In this document: positions 11,643 to 22,300 of the stretch, in pieces
Layout: each line of letters opens with the position of its first letter
Numbering within the stretch: position 1 is the first letter of the stretch
Assembly: GCA_900088475.1 (NCBI GenBank)
Contig: FLMG01004374.1
Location: 132,809-196,808, forward strand
From: Hyphochytrium catenoides
Taxonomy: Eukaryota; Sar; Hyphochytriomycetes; Hyphochytriales; Hyphochytriaceae
Length of the DNA stretch: 64,000 nt
Reading direction: 5' to 3'
Translations under genes and position numbers: made by a program
Notes under the pieces: generated by a model
Databases searched by the model: none
The model's input: only the letters and a program-made list of their open reading frames with translations
What the model was told of the DNA's origin: nothing

Positions 11643-11937
11643 CATGATGATGAGCGCTGCTGCCCGGACAAGTACGCAGTCGGATGACGCCCGGATGCTT
11701 CTACATAGGCAGACAGAGGAAGAGAGAGAGGAGAGGCTAGGAAAGAAGAAGAGCTGCCCAGCACGAGCTTGAACGTCTTCAAACCGCAGCTGAGAGAGCG
11801 GGAGGCCCTGCAATCCTTACTTACCGCTAACGGCAAGCGGGACACGTGGAGGAGAAGATCCCGTTGGAAACTCCTCAACAAAACTACGTCAGGACAAGAA
11901 GGAGGAGATCACAGGCTCCAATTCTAACTTATCTTGT
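11643..11937 (+). other. possible small coding fragment, uncertain
   Basis: ATGATG at 11643 opens a 41-codon charged frame (start MMSAAARTSTQ). An overlapping frame from about 11707 to the stop at 11937 has no ATG but reads TWRRRSRWKLLNKTTS, a basic Trp/Arg cluster unlike random sequence. I found no GT-AG pair that joins the two. It could be an exon of an unrecognised plus-strand gene, an upstream exon of something lost, or chance. No family recognised. Confidence 0.2.
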
Positions 11938-11947
11938 TGGGTTATGA

Positions 11948-11969
11948 GATGATGATGATGATGATGATG
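11948..11969. repeat. GAT/ATG trinucleotide microsatellite
   Basis: About seven tandem copies of the GAT unit, ending in a G-rich stretch. It lies in the intergenic space between divergent genes at 11494 and 13806. Confidence 0.9.
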
Positions 11970-13805
11970 GCTGAGGGCTGAGCTGCCTGATCCATTGTCA
12001 TCAGTCAGGAGGACACGTGGTGTTGATGTTGGGTACCAAGTCTTCGGTACAATATACCTGTACTGAATGACCTGTACTGCTGCTACGACAAGGCGATCCT
12101 CCATCATAGTCTATAGTCTAATTTAATGGCCTTACGATATGACGGCCCAGAGTGAGAGGAAGACGAGGAAGAAGAACAAAACATTTCTCATTGCTAGCTG
12201 CTGGTAGAAGTGGGTAGGAAGAGATGAATATGATATTGCTAGTTAGCAAAACATCATTATTTTAAAAAGTTGGACTAGCTGTTGGACTATTGGGCGGCCA
12301 TCACGACGGCAAAACAAATGTGCCATAATAAGAATAAGCTCGCCGCTCGCCGATTGGCTTCATCTAGGTTTCAAAGACGCCTAGGAGAATAATTACGTAG
12401 GTCCACCCGAAAGTTATGTAATAGAGGAGGCTCCTCCTCTTCCCCGCTTCAATAGAGAACATAAATATTACTTGGATCCGGCGGAGACAATTATTAGAGG
12501 TATTTATTGATGATGATCTGATGAGAAGACAGTCTCTCCCATCCAATCAACCGAACCCGTCGCTTTCCGGTTGCTGTGGCGGTCACCGGCGGGATGGGGC
12601 GAAAGCTATTAATGAAAATATTGCGCTGTGTTGGGCCTGTGCCGTATGATAAGATGAGATTCGTCTTCCCTACCAGTAAGCGAAGAAGAAGAGCTGCATG
12701 TAACCTCTCGGTCAACGACAGAAAGGTGGAGACCATGAGGACATGTATCACTCACTAGCTGCAGTTGAGGCAGACGAGAGGTAGATGGTAGATAATGAAC
12801 ACTCGGTAATACACTGTCAGGTTGATCCCGTGTTGGCACCTATTTAGTATCCACTACTACTACCATTCTCTCAATGATGTGGGTTTAACGGAAATAACCA
12901 TCGTCTGCAGGATGAGATCTACTGACATCTGGAGAATAGAGTCTGTGATTTACGGTGATGATAAAGATTGGAGGTCTTATTACGAGTAACTTGTATCTTG
13001 TGTAAAAGGCCTTAGAAGTGGTATTTGTGCTTTGTTGGGTGATTTGTAGGTTCGTACAGATCTCCTCCGGTAGTGGTTTGTAACGGACGTTCGTCTGTCC
13101 ATCGCACCAACATGGGCACAAGAAGCATCCGTCTTTTATCTCGTGACCGAAAGCCAGTAAAGAGGATGATAGGCTTGTGGATTTATTATCTAGAACTACA
13201 AAGCATCATGGTCACGTCTTACGCCTTTCCAAGCCCAAGAAGGAGAAGTTGCCCTCTCTGACACTCCTTGGAGCACGATGGGATGAGTGTTGAAGTAAGA
13301 GGTTCCAAAAAGGACAGTGGCAGTCCACGTTCCTCGAGTACAGTGGTGGCAGTGTTGGCTATCCCTCGCGTCTCTTGGACGCAGGGGGAATGTCGGAGAT
13401 GAAACTACATACTCCTATGTTTAGCTAAGCGTGGTTCGATAGTGCTGGACCTACATTCACTAAACAGGAAGTGTGTGTGTGGTGTGTCCACCTTCGTGCC
13501 AAGAATAGATGACTATTGAAGAAATCAGCAAGAGCGATCAGGGGAAGAGTCATAGCCTCTCCATCAAAGAACTATGGGCCTCCCACCTTGGCTCCTAGCG
13601 TCCTAGCTAATTCATCTTTCAATCTCAGACACTAATAGCTCTTCAAAGGAAGGCTGCAACGGAGCTTCTTTGCGGCATACCAAACTGCAATCAAGCCTTA
13701 CTTAGGAATCTCCATCACTCAGGCAAACTAATAGATTCACCTACTGTTGATTGGAAGAGGAGCCCGGAATAACGATCAGGGACGTGAGGTAGCTGCTTCG
13801 ATAGA
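11970..13805. other. intergenic, no convincing gene
   Basis: About 1.8 kb upstream of the WGR/WWE gene. Short frames on both strands lack codon-like structure, splice logic or family resemblance. A relatively AT-rich patch lies at about 12235-12500. It may hold promoter and 5' UTR sequence for the gene at 13806. Confidence 0.5.
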
Positions 13806-15341
13806 ATGGACGGCGAGGTGATGACTGGGGTTGATACGAAGTCTGGCCTGAATGGCTCAGGGAGGATATACACGGACGAGCTGGGTACCTGCTATCATGC
13901 GGAGCTTCTACAACAAAACAAACTAATCTACAAAGAGAAGACATACACCATGCAGTTGTTAGAGGGTCTTGATACCAAGAACCAAGGGGGAAAACGTCAG
14001 AAGGCCACCGAGGGCTCAAAAGGCAAAGACTTCTGGGTGTTCCTGAAGTGGCAGGAGACAGGTTCGGCAACTGAACATAAGCTCCTTGGCCCGTGCGACT
14101 TCACGAGTGCCCAAAAGCTCTTTGAAAAGCGATTCCAAGAGTTGAGTGGAAGGCCATGGATTCGGGTCTTGACTAGCCCTAGAGCACAAGCAGAAGTTGC
14201 TATTCCTGGCAAGTTTGAAGTCGTGGGCAGGGAGATAGACGCAATCCGCATAAACCTGACCTCCAACGTTCCCACATGGCAGTATTATCAAGCCGATGAC
14301 CGCTATGGCCAACCTGCGGGTTGGTACAGTTATGACGCCGGGATGGCAAAGAAAATTGAGAAACTGTACCAATGCTACTTGCACAATCCCAAGCTCAACT
14401 TGAGATTCCTCGCAGCTGGAGGGGTCACGCATCAAATTGATCTGAGGGGCATGAAGGCAACCAGGACGGACTCTGGGGATGCCCGAAGTCTTCGACGAAT
14501 GGTTAAATTAGTGCAGACCCAGAGTATGGGAAGCCAGACTGCATCTGAAAGAGCCTCAGGGCGGAAGGCCACTCAAGAAAAAGCTGCTCACGAGCCTACC
14601 GTCGAACTAGCTTCTTCAGTAAAGAGAACGACGTTGAATGACACCCCCATTCATGGCTCTCCTACCAGCTCGGGTCGCCCATCCCTAGCTGGAACGTCCG
14701 GCCGTCCTTCCCTTGGAATACGTCAAGGATCATCTTCTAGTTGGTCTCTCAAGAGTCAGGAGTCTAGCTCTTCTGACGGCGAAGGAGGCAAGCGTGTTCG
14801 TTTTTCTGCAAAGACTGAGGAGATCAGGGACACCCTCCCCACTGCTCTCAAAAGAAAGCCTAGCAGTGGTTCACCTACGAAGGGTTGCCTCCGTAAAAGT
14901 TCTAGCCTAGAAAGTACTGAGTGCGACGGGACAAAACAGGTCCCCAAAAATTTTCGACTTAACGCTTCTGGGTCTGCAGACTTTGCATTGCCAGTCGAGC
15001 TGCGAGGTGCACGGGTAGTGGCTGTCGGCGGCGATCTATACAGTTCAGTGCTGCTCAAAACAAACGCAGGCAAGAGAGATCAGTTTTACTTAATGCAGGT
15101 GATTGATGATGGTTCCCATTACTTTCTCTGGACAAGGGCTGGTTCTCTTGGCTCCCTAGGGCGTGGCACACTTCACGGGCCCATGGCTATGGACAAGTGC
15201 ATAGAAGACTTCCGAATAAAATTTGAGGACAAGACTGACAACATATGGGCTGGACTAGATAACCCAATGTATAAGTGGAACTCAGGATCTTACCGGCTGT
15301 GTGGGCCCTCGCCCAATCTGACGAAGTCTAATGCGCCCTGA
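13806..15341 (+). CDS. WGR-WWE-WGR domain protein without a PARP catalytic domain, 511 aa, single exon
   Basis: Two WGR domains flank a WWE domain. WGR domains bind DNA ends in PARP1/2/3, and WWE domains bind poly- or iso-ADP-ribose. Seen: N-terminal WGR at about 20-120 (KTYTMQLLEGL, then KDFWVFLKWQETG and a helical block ending FQELSGRPWI); WWE at about 155-235 (PTWQYYQADDRYGQPAGWY, IEKLYQCYL, HQIDLRGMKATRTDSG); a Ser-rich basic linker at about 240-390; and a second WGR at about 400-505 (DQFYLMQVIDD, LWTRAGSLGSLGRG, FRIKFEDKTDNIWAG). No HYE catalytic signature follows, and the stop is at 15341. In PARPs the WGR precedes the helical and catalytic domains, so this is a non-catalytic arrangement, probably nuclear. 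It has no introns, unlike most genes here. Confidence 0.85.
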   Translation: MDGEVMTGVDTKSGLNGSGRIYTDELGTCYHAELLQQNKLIYKEKTYTMQLLEGLDTKNQGGKRQKATEGSKGKDFWVFLKWQETGSATEHKLLGPCDFTSAQKLFEKRFQELSGRPWIRVLTSPRAQAEVAIPGKFEVVGREIDAIRINLTSNVPTWQYYQADDRYGQPAGWYSYDAGMAKKIEKLYQCYLHNPKLNLRFLAAGGVTHQIDLRGMKATRTDSGDARSLRRMVKLVQTQSMGSQTASERASGRKATQEKAAHEPTVELASSVKRTTLNDTPIHGSPTSSGRPSLAGTSGRPSLGIRQGSSSSWSLKSQESSSSDGEGGKRVRFSAKTEEIRDTLPTALKRKPSSGSPTKGCLRKSSSLESTECDGTKQVPKNFRLNASGSADFALPVELRGARVVAVGGDLYSSVLLKTNAGKRDQFYLMQVIDDGSHYFLWTRAGSLGSLGRGTLHGPMAMDKCIEDFRIKFEDKTDNIWAGLDNPMYKWNSGSYRLCGPSPNLTKSNAP

Positions 15342-16351
15342 CGGAATACTCAATCTCACTTGAAGTTATACTGCTACTACTATCTAAACACTCACTCAAA
15401 GGTCCACTGTTGGCGAAGTGCACCTCTTGTAAATCAGTAACCCGTTAATAAGACAATCTCTTCACCGTCATTTTGACTACCGACACATATTGCTTTCACC
15501 CTATAACACTCCTTTATATGTAAGTGGTTCACAGCACTTCAGCCCCATTCCTCAGCTTTCTCGTAGGGAATACTCGAACTGGCTCATTCTACTCAGGACA
15601 AGCTCTGTCTTTCGCAGTCTTCCTTCTTTCCTTCTGCGGAGATTACGTACTGTGGGACATCCTTGTTAATTATTTATGTAACCCTTGAATAGAGCTTCTA
15701 TCCAGCTTGTTATTGAGTAAAGTACTACCTGAGCAGCCGAAAATAGGTTGGGGAAAGGGGAAAAATCATTCTACTGTACGATTTTACGAACTGACCGAAG
15801 TGAACGCTGTGGCCTTACATTTCTAATAAAGCAGACAACGTTTCCTAATCACCACTGCGAACGGTCAGATGACGAAGCGGTGTTACACTATAGAGCTGCT
15901 GGACCTTCGACAGCACGGTTGCCTTCGATCGCCGGTGCAAGCGACTCACCATCCAATAGCAGGCGACAAGAAGCGATGACAAGGGGATCGGGGTGTCAGG
16001 AGGAGACACCGCTAGTCCTAGGGAGTCCTCAAGCTGATAGAGTAGGGAGACGTAGTGGCTTATTGCATTCTTGGCTGGCTCCCGTCAAATCGCATACTAC
16101 TGCGGAATGGGTTGACTGAGTTGACGAACATTACTGCGTGGGGAGAAGAGGGGGCCGCGTACAGGCCTTTCGTCCGTCATGCGGAGCTGCAAGGGCAGTA
16201 TACTCACGGACGAGACTGGGCCTGATTTTACTCTGCAGGGAGCTCAATGGCCTCGATACAAGGCATGTATTGCATTATGAGATAAGTGACAACGGTCTAG
16301 GTGTCTTCGAACCCCGGAGGTCCTGCCTGGAGTTCGGAAGGTTGGCTAGCA
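15342..16351. other. intergenic, no gene seen
   Basis: About 1 kb between two plus-strand genes. A frame at 15748-16119 has no family resemblance. An acceptor-like TCTAG ends at 16300, just before an open frame that continues into the next gene, so an unseen 5' non-coding or short coding exon of that gene may lie here. Confidence 0.45.
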
Positions 16352-19300
16352 ATGGAGAGGGAGGAGCTTTCTGGAGATGAGGGAACCAGAGTACTCCCAT
16401 CCCTAGGTCCATTCTCCTTGTCAACTCCTACCGTCAAGCGCGGGCCACTACCGCCCTCATCAAATGGTGATGGTCTCAAGTGCCCTCCCATCCAGGTTGC
16501 GGCTCCCATAGAGACCAGGGGTACAGCCAAGCCCCTTAAGAAGCAGGTAGTTCGAAACAATCCACAGGAACCCTCCACAGAGATCGAAAGCAACAACTCT
16601 CCCCTTCTAGAAAGAGATTATGACGGGGCTTCGGCGAATCTTCTGACTCCGACGGGAAATGAGGAAGAAGCCAAGCATGACTCGGCCCCAGCAGAGCTTA
16701 CAGCGGAGGGAGAAGGGCGGGAGATCAAACCGTCCATTGATCTCGCCCTTCTTTCACAAACTATTGATACTCTTTCAGCCAAAATTAACAGCCTTGAAGA
16801 AAAGCTGAAGGAGGAAGAAAATGAGCTCACTCACCCATGGAACGGCCAACATGGCACTTCTCCAACATCCAGACCTAAAACTCAACCAACGAACCTTCAA
16901 CGTCTTCATGCGGAGCAGGCAGCTCTCAATGAACGGCGTCGTCGGCTCCAGCAGTCACGTCAGCTTTATACGCGTAGCGGGCTCGAGGAAGTGAAGAAAG
17001 AGACCCGAGAGATGCATCCGGAGCAGTCGTTGGACGAGGATGTGTTTGGGCCTGATCCCGACGGAGAGATTAATCAACGTCTTAGAGACTTCCGTCGTGT
17101 CCGATTGTCACTTTCGGCCGTACAGAAAGTACAAAGCTGGTGGCGGATGTTGAAGCCTCTCCGTGTCTTCAAAAGATATCTACGAAGACGGCGGGAGGCT
17201 AGGCGTAAAGCGTTTAGCATGATTGTGACCAGATGTAAGGCTTTGAGACTCACGAGGCGGTCTTTTAAAAGAAAAACCTTAGCGGCACTTAAAAGAGCTG
17301 TAATTGTCAGCAGACAAGAAAGGAAGAGGAAGTATGAGCTGGTGGAGAGAGTCTTCAACCGCTCGCCAGAAGTTCACAAAAAGACCTGGATAACAAGACT
17401 CTTCCTTACCTTCCAGCTGAAAGAGCGGAAGATAGCAGAACCTACGATGACTCACCAGGAATTAGGGCAAGTTGGACAAGTGGTATCAAGCTCCCAGTCC
17501 TTATACAGGTCCAAGAACCGCCATGAGGAGCTGGCTGGTCTGGTCGACAGAGCAAAGCTGACTGTTCTGAAGTTTCTGGTGGGGGCCTGGTCCGACTACA
17601 GTGTAATGAAGAAGCGGAGAAGGTTGGAAGCCCAGACCTGTCTAGTAAGAGCGTTCAGGAGAGCTTTCTCCGTTGAGATGATGTGGCCTACTGAGAGGTA
17701 AGGATAACTCGGACTAACGTTGAAAGCAGCGGTATAGCAACGTGATAGGCATTTACAGTTTTAGAGGAAATGTAGGCGAACAGAGGGAGGGAGGAGCGAA
17801 CTACAGACAGGCAGACAGAGAGATTACTATAATTTCCAAGCAACATCGTGGTAACCAGGTAGTACTAGCTTTGACACCCCCGCCACCTACTTGATTGCAG
17901 GCTCTACGTTCTTTTCACTATGTGGAAGCGGTGGTCTAAGTATAAGATATCAGAGAGGAAGGGCCTTCCAACGCCAGTCTTCCCCCATCGACTGCGTGAA
18001 TGGGACGTATGGCTCGTGCTGTTCAGTGAGAGAGTCCAAAGACTGGATAAGGCCAGCGCAATGTTCCCGCGCGCTCGGCTCAGGCGATACTTTAGGGCGG
18101 TCAAGAGACTGGTGCGGCTTACTCGAGAGAAAGCAGAGAAGGAGGATCGGGCTGCAGCCCATTACAAAGTAAGGCTTCGAGTCCAAGTCATACAAGGATG
18201 GAACAGATACTGCAGAGCGCGGGGAAAGTCCAGGTAAGCATACTATCAACTATTGCGGCCTCACAATGCGTTGAATTTATGTTCACTCACTCTAACTCTA
18301 ACTCTCCTCTGCGAATACCCTCTCCTTGTCCGTCTTCTGTCGAACGAGGAGATCTATCCCCTAGTCTTGCAACGTTCTTTTACTCTTTTTCAACAAGCCT
18401 CCACTTATTGCCTTGGTCACAGACGTTTATTTTACAAATGCTGGAAAAGCTGGAGGCAGTACGCCCCAATGCATAAGAAGTATAGGAGGTATCGTCCTAC
18501 TGTTCTCGACTGACTCAGAGGCGAGTCTTCTATGTGCTCCTTTTATCTTTTTTTGATATTGTTGTCGCTCAGCCTAAGTTAGATCAGTACATCCCTCTAT
18601 CGCACCTGAGAAGCCACTTGTAGATCTACGCGTCTTCCTCTAGTCTCCTCTTGTCTGGGTGTGATCCGCCTCCTATCTCATATTGCTCCTTCTTTTGTTC
18701 CTCTCTAACTCCATTCACAGCACAATGCAGTCATTCATTATCTCGAAGAGAAAAGCTTACGTATGGGGTCTATGGACTCAATGGCGGAAGAGACTTGTCG
18801 GAAGGCAAATGCTTCACCTGCACACTACTCACCGCCTTCAGCAGACTTCAAATGCAAGCACTTTGGCATCTTTTTCTCTTTCTCTTTGGGCAGGGAGAGA
18901 CTTAGACGCTCGATACCTCCACTGCTGGTGGTCCATGAAGGTTTTCTTAGTGAAGAGAAGGATATGGAATCACTTCGTGCTTCTCCATCAAAAGGCAGTA
19001 GCTCAACATTACGCTTTCCTTACCTTTCACCGATGGAGGGTTGGGACGAAATACAAGCTTTTTAGCAGGGAAAATGATAGCGAGGAAGAGGAAGACGAAA
19101 GAGACAGTGAGGATTCTAGGTCGTCCTCATACTCCATGAAAAGAAAATCCTCGGTGATTTCTGCGCGTCTCTCTCTTGCCTACGCTATCACGGCCAGGAG
19201 AATGAAGCTTAAGCTACCTCCGGGAGCACAGGAAGACCTTCTTCGGTATCAGTCCTTTTACTCTCCCGAAGCGGAAAGTTTAGAGAGGGGACTTGAGAAG

Positions 19301-22300
19301 CTGAAGGCCCTGCGGCTTAACCCTGATATAGAGATGGGTCAGAGAACAGAACGAACAGACAAACTTAGCATGCTTTATACTTTCTTCACTTACAACGCAG
19401 AAATCTCTATGCAGGATTACGGCCTGACCATATCTCTCCCTTCAACCAAGTCGAAGAAGTCTGCTACTCCACCTCCAGACCGAGAGATCCTTCCATCCCA
19501 ATCTCCCCCGCAAGGAAAAGCTAGTTTTGACAGGAAAAGTGACGAAAAAGGAGCAGTAAAAAAAGGGAGCTCGGCGGTACAGCATACCGGGAAAGAGGCG
19601 AAGATGGCGAAATCCGATGGAGTGGCCCGGAAGGCACCATCGGAAACGCCTCCTGCAGAACCTTCAACGCCTTCATCGACTGTGACACCTTCGATTGAAT
19701 CTCTAATCACCGCAAACCTCACTACCATCCTGCGCTTTATATCTCTCCCTGATTTACTTCCGTGTTCGTTCCTCGAGTGTGGAGAGAATACCTCTCTCCA
19801 CGATGCAGCGGACACACAGGATAACTTGAAGCTCCAGGAACTTATCCTGTCCGGGTCAGAGGTGAATGCTTGGAACCAAGATGGGGACACTCCCCTCCAT
19901 CTAGCTGCTCGCCACTGGAGCGGGAAAGCTCTGCGAACGGTCATCCACCTCCTCCAAGCTGGAGCTGATTGCACTCTTACCAACGCCTGTGGTATGACTG
20001 CCGCTGATATGGCAACCAATGCCGCCGTCAAGGTACAGAGCCGGAGCATCAAAGAAGGAAGCAAGGGGAAACAGTGCATAAAGACTTATCAGCGACACCT
20101 TCTGTTTTTCTGCTTCTCTATGCTAGTATCCTTCATCGCTTCTTAGCTAATGCTCGACGTACACCAATCCTTGCTGGAAGGATAACTTGATCTTTACAAT
20201 CTGAGCTCTCTTTCCCCTCTTCCTTTGGGCCTCGTTCGTCATGCCTTACTCTGTGTTCTCCCTTGTTATCTTCTTGTAGCTTCTCCTACAACTGCACCAG
20301 CAGCGGCTGCTAACGATGAAGTTTACTAGGAAAGAGAAGATCTGGTACGGCACGAGGTTACTATGCTTAATAATCTTCCAACCTATTAGTTCTCCTGGGA
20401 CTCTCCTAACCTAATTCCCTCTCCTGCCGCACAAAGGTTCATCCTTAAGCAACGGGGCCAGCTGAGACATCTTGGTGGTCAAAGCCTCTGGAGGTTGGTG
20501 ACAGGTCTTCGTGTTGTGCTCCATTCGAAGAAGTCTTGGAATGGGACCCAAACAGGTAAAATCTCCCTTCTAGATTTCTCCCTAGGGTCATCCTTCGCAT
20601 TGTAGATATCACAGATGCTTACGTTTGCTATGTGTTCCCGATATCCTCTCTCTCTCATCTCACTTTTTCTTTCGCCCAGCACGGTCAGGGACTCATGTCC
20701 GGCTGATGTCGAGCATCGCAACAGTCGTTCAGTTACTAGCAGGACCAGGAAACGCTGGAAGAGATGGGCAGCAGGGCGAAAGGGTCAAGGAGGAGAAAGA
20801 GGATAAATTGCTGCTGCAATATGATCCTGAATTCGAGCAAGCGTTGCGGACCTTTTTTGTGGGAGAGGACAAGCCCAAGCCATCGTTGAAGAAGGTCTGG
20901 AACAAAATCACTTGATACAGAGGATCTATGCGACTTACTCTGCGTTTCAGTGACTATGTCGACAACTCTCTTAGCGCCGTCTCCTCTTTCTTCTCTTGTC
21001 GGAAGTTCCAACCAAAGCTGTCATATTTTTGACCTGTCTTTTAAGTTGATTATCTATATCCAGCAATGGTCATGCGCTAATATATTATCCGTGAATCCTC
21101 TTCGTCTAACCTGGTCAGGCATGGGATTATTGTTTATCTGTCACAGCCGCAAATTTTCATGGCACTCACCAGTTGAGTGAGCAGCTTGATGTCATCTCCA
21201 AAGACCGATGGGTGCGTGGGCGACCACACTGATGCTTCAGTTTTTATGCTGCTTACTATGTGTTATCTGCCGCATTTATTGGCTCACTTTGTGCCTTCTA
21301 CTCTTCTATGCGAATACTCCTTCTCCAAGGTAGCTTGGGGGTGGGGGTGGGGAGTCCCACCGATAACCAAAGCTAGTCCTATACTCCCCTTTCGCACTCC
21401 TTGCATACTGCCTCTCTGGGTTCATTTGTCTCCAGGACCCACATCTGCCGTATTGAGTGATGACATATCCTACGTTGCCTTGCCATCGTTGTCCTTCTCA
21501 CATTTATATAGGAGAAACTGCAACAGCGATGGGAGCATGAAAAGAAAGTTATTACTTCGGTTATCCTCAAGCAGACGCGGCAGGAAATAGAATCAGCAAT
21601 TAAGGAGGTTGTCTCGTTCAGCAGAGGAAGTAATAAAAAGGATGGCAGAGGGGTCGGAGAGGGAGGAGGTGATGGTAGGAAAGCAGGAGATCAGAAGGAG
21701 GATTTCATGCGCCATTTCAATACCAAGGGGCGAAAAGCAGAGATAGATGAAGCTGACCAGACGTCTGCGCCGGATAAAGGGAAGGAGAAGAAAAGAAAGG
21801 AAGAGGACAGGCCCTGGAGAAGAAAGCCTGCAGGAGCTTCCGCGAAGAAAGGGGAGAAAGGAGGGAGCCCGTCCTCCGCCAAGAACACCCCTCCTTCTCC
21901 AAAGAAGGCTGAGCAGTCAGCAACAGTAAGTTCCTCGTACCGTCTTCGGAGTTTTGGGCCTGCTATCTTACCGGTGTCTCTCCTTGTCAAATTGTTTGCG
22001 TCGTTAAAGACGCAGCGCAGGTCGGGTGAGATAGTCCTGGATGTCTTTCCCGAACCATTGCGCCAAAATGCGAAGTATAACAGGGCTGAGTTGCAGTTCT
22101 CGAGCACAGAGCAGGTTCAGGAATTCTGCCAAGAGCTCTCTAGTAGAGTCAATAAGTTGAATGGTGCGACACCAACGAAGAGGGCGAGGAGGAGAAGTGG
22201 TAGTCTCTGGTTTAGCCTCCCTGGATCTGGGCCTGTGTCGTATGAACATGTAGTATCTGTTCTTGCTCTTTGCCATGAGTAAGGTCTCTTGCCAAAGGTT

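Noticed and set aside
19417-20079. 220-codon open frame on the minus strand
   Set aside because: It lies wholly antisense to the ankyrin-coding exon, which has clear family motifs on the plus strand. It is a shadow of plus-strand codon use.
21691-22107. 138-codon minus-strand frame
   Set aside because: Antisense to a Lys/Glu/Ser-rich plus-strand exon that is in phase with its neighbours. The Ser/Phe-rich composition is what the complement of such an exon gives.
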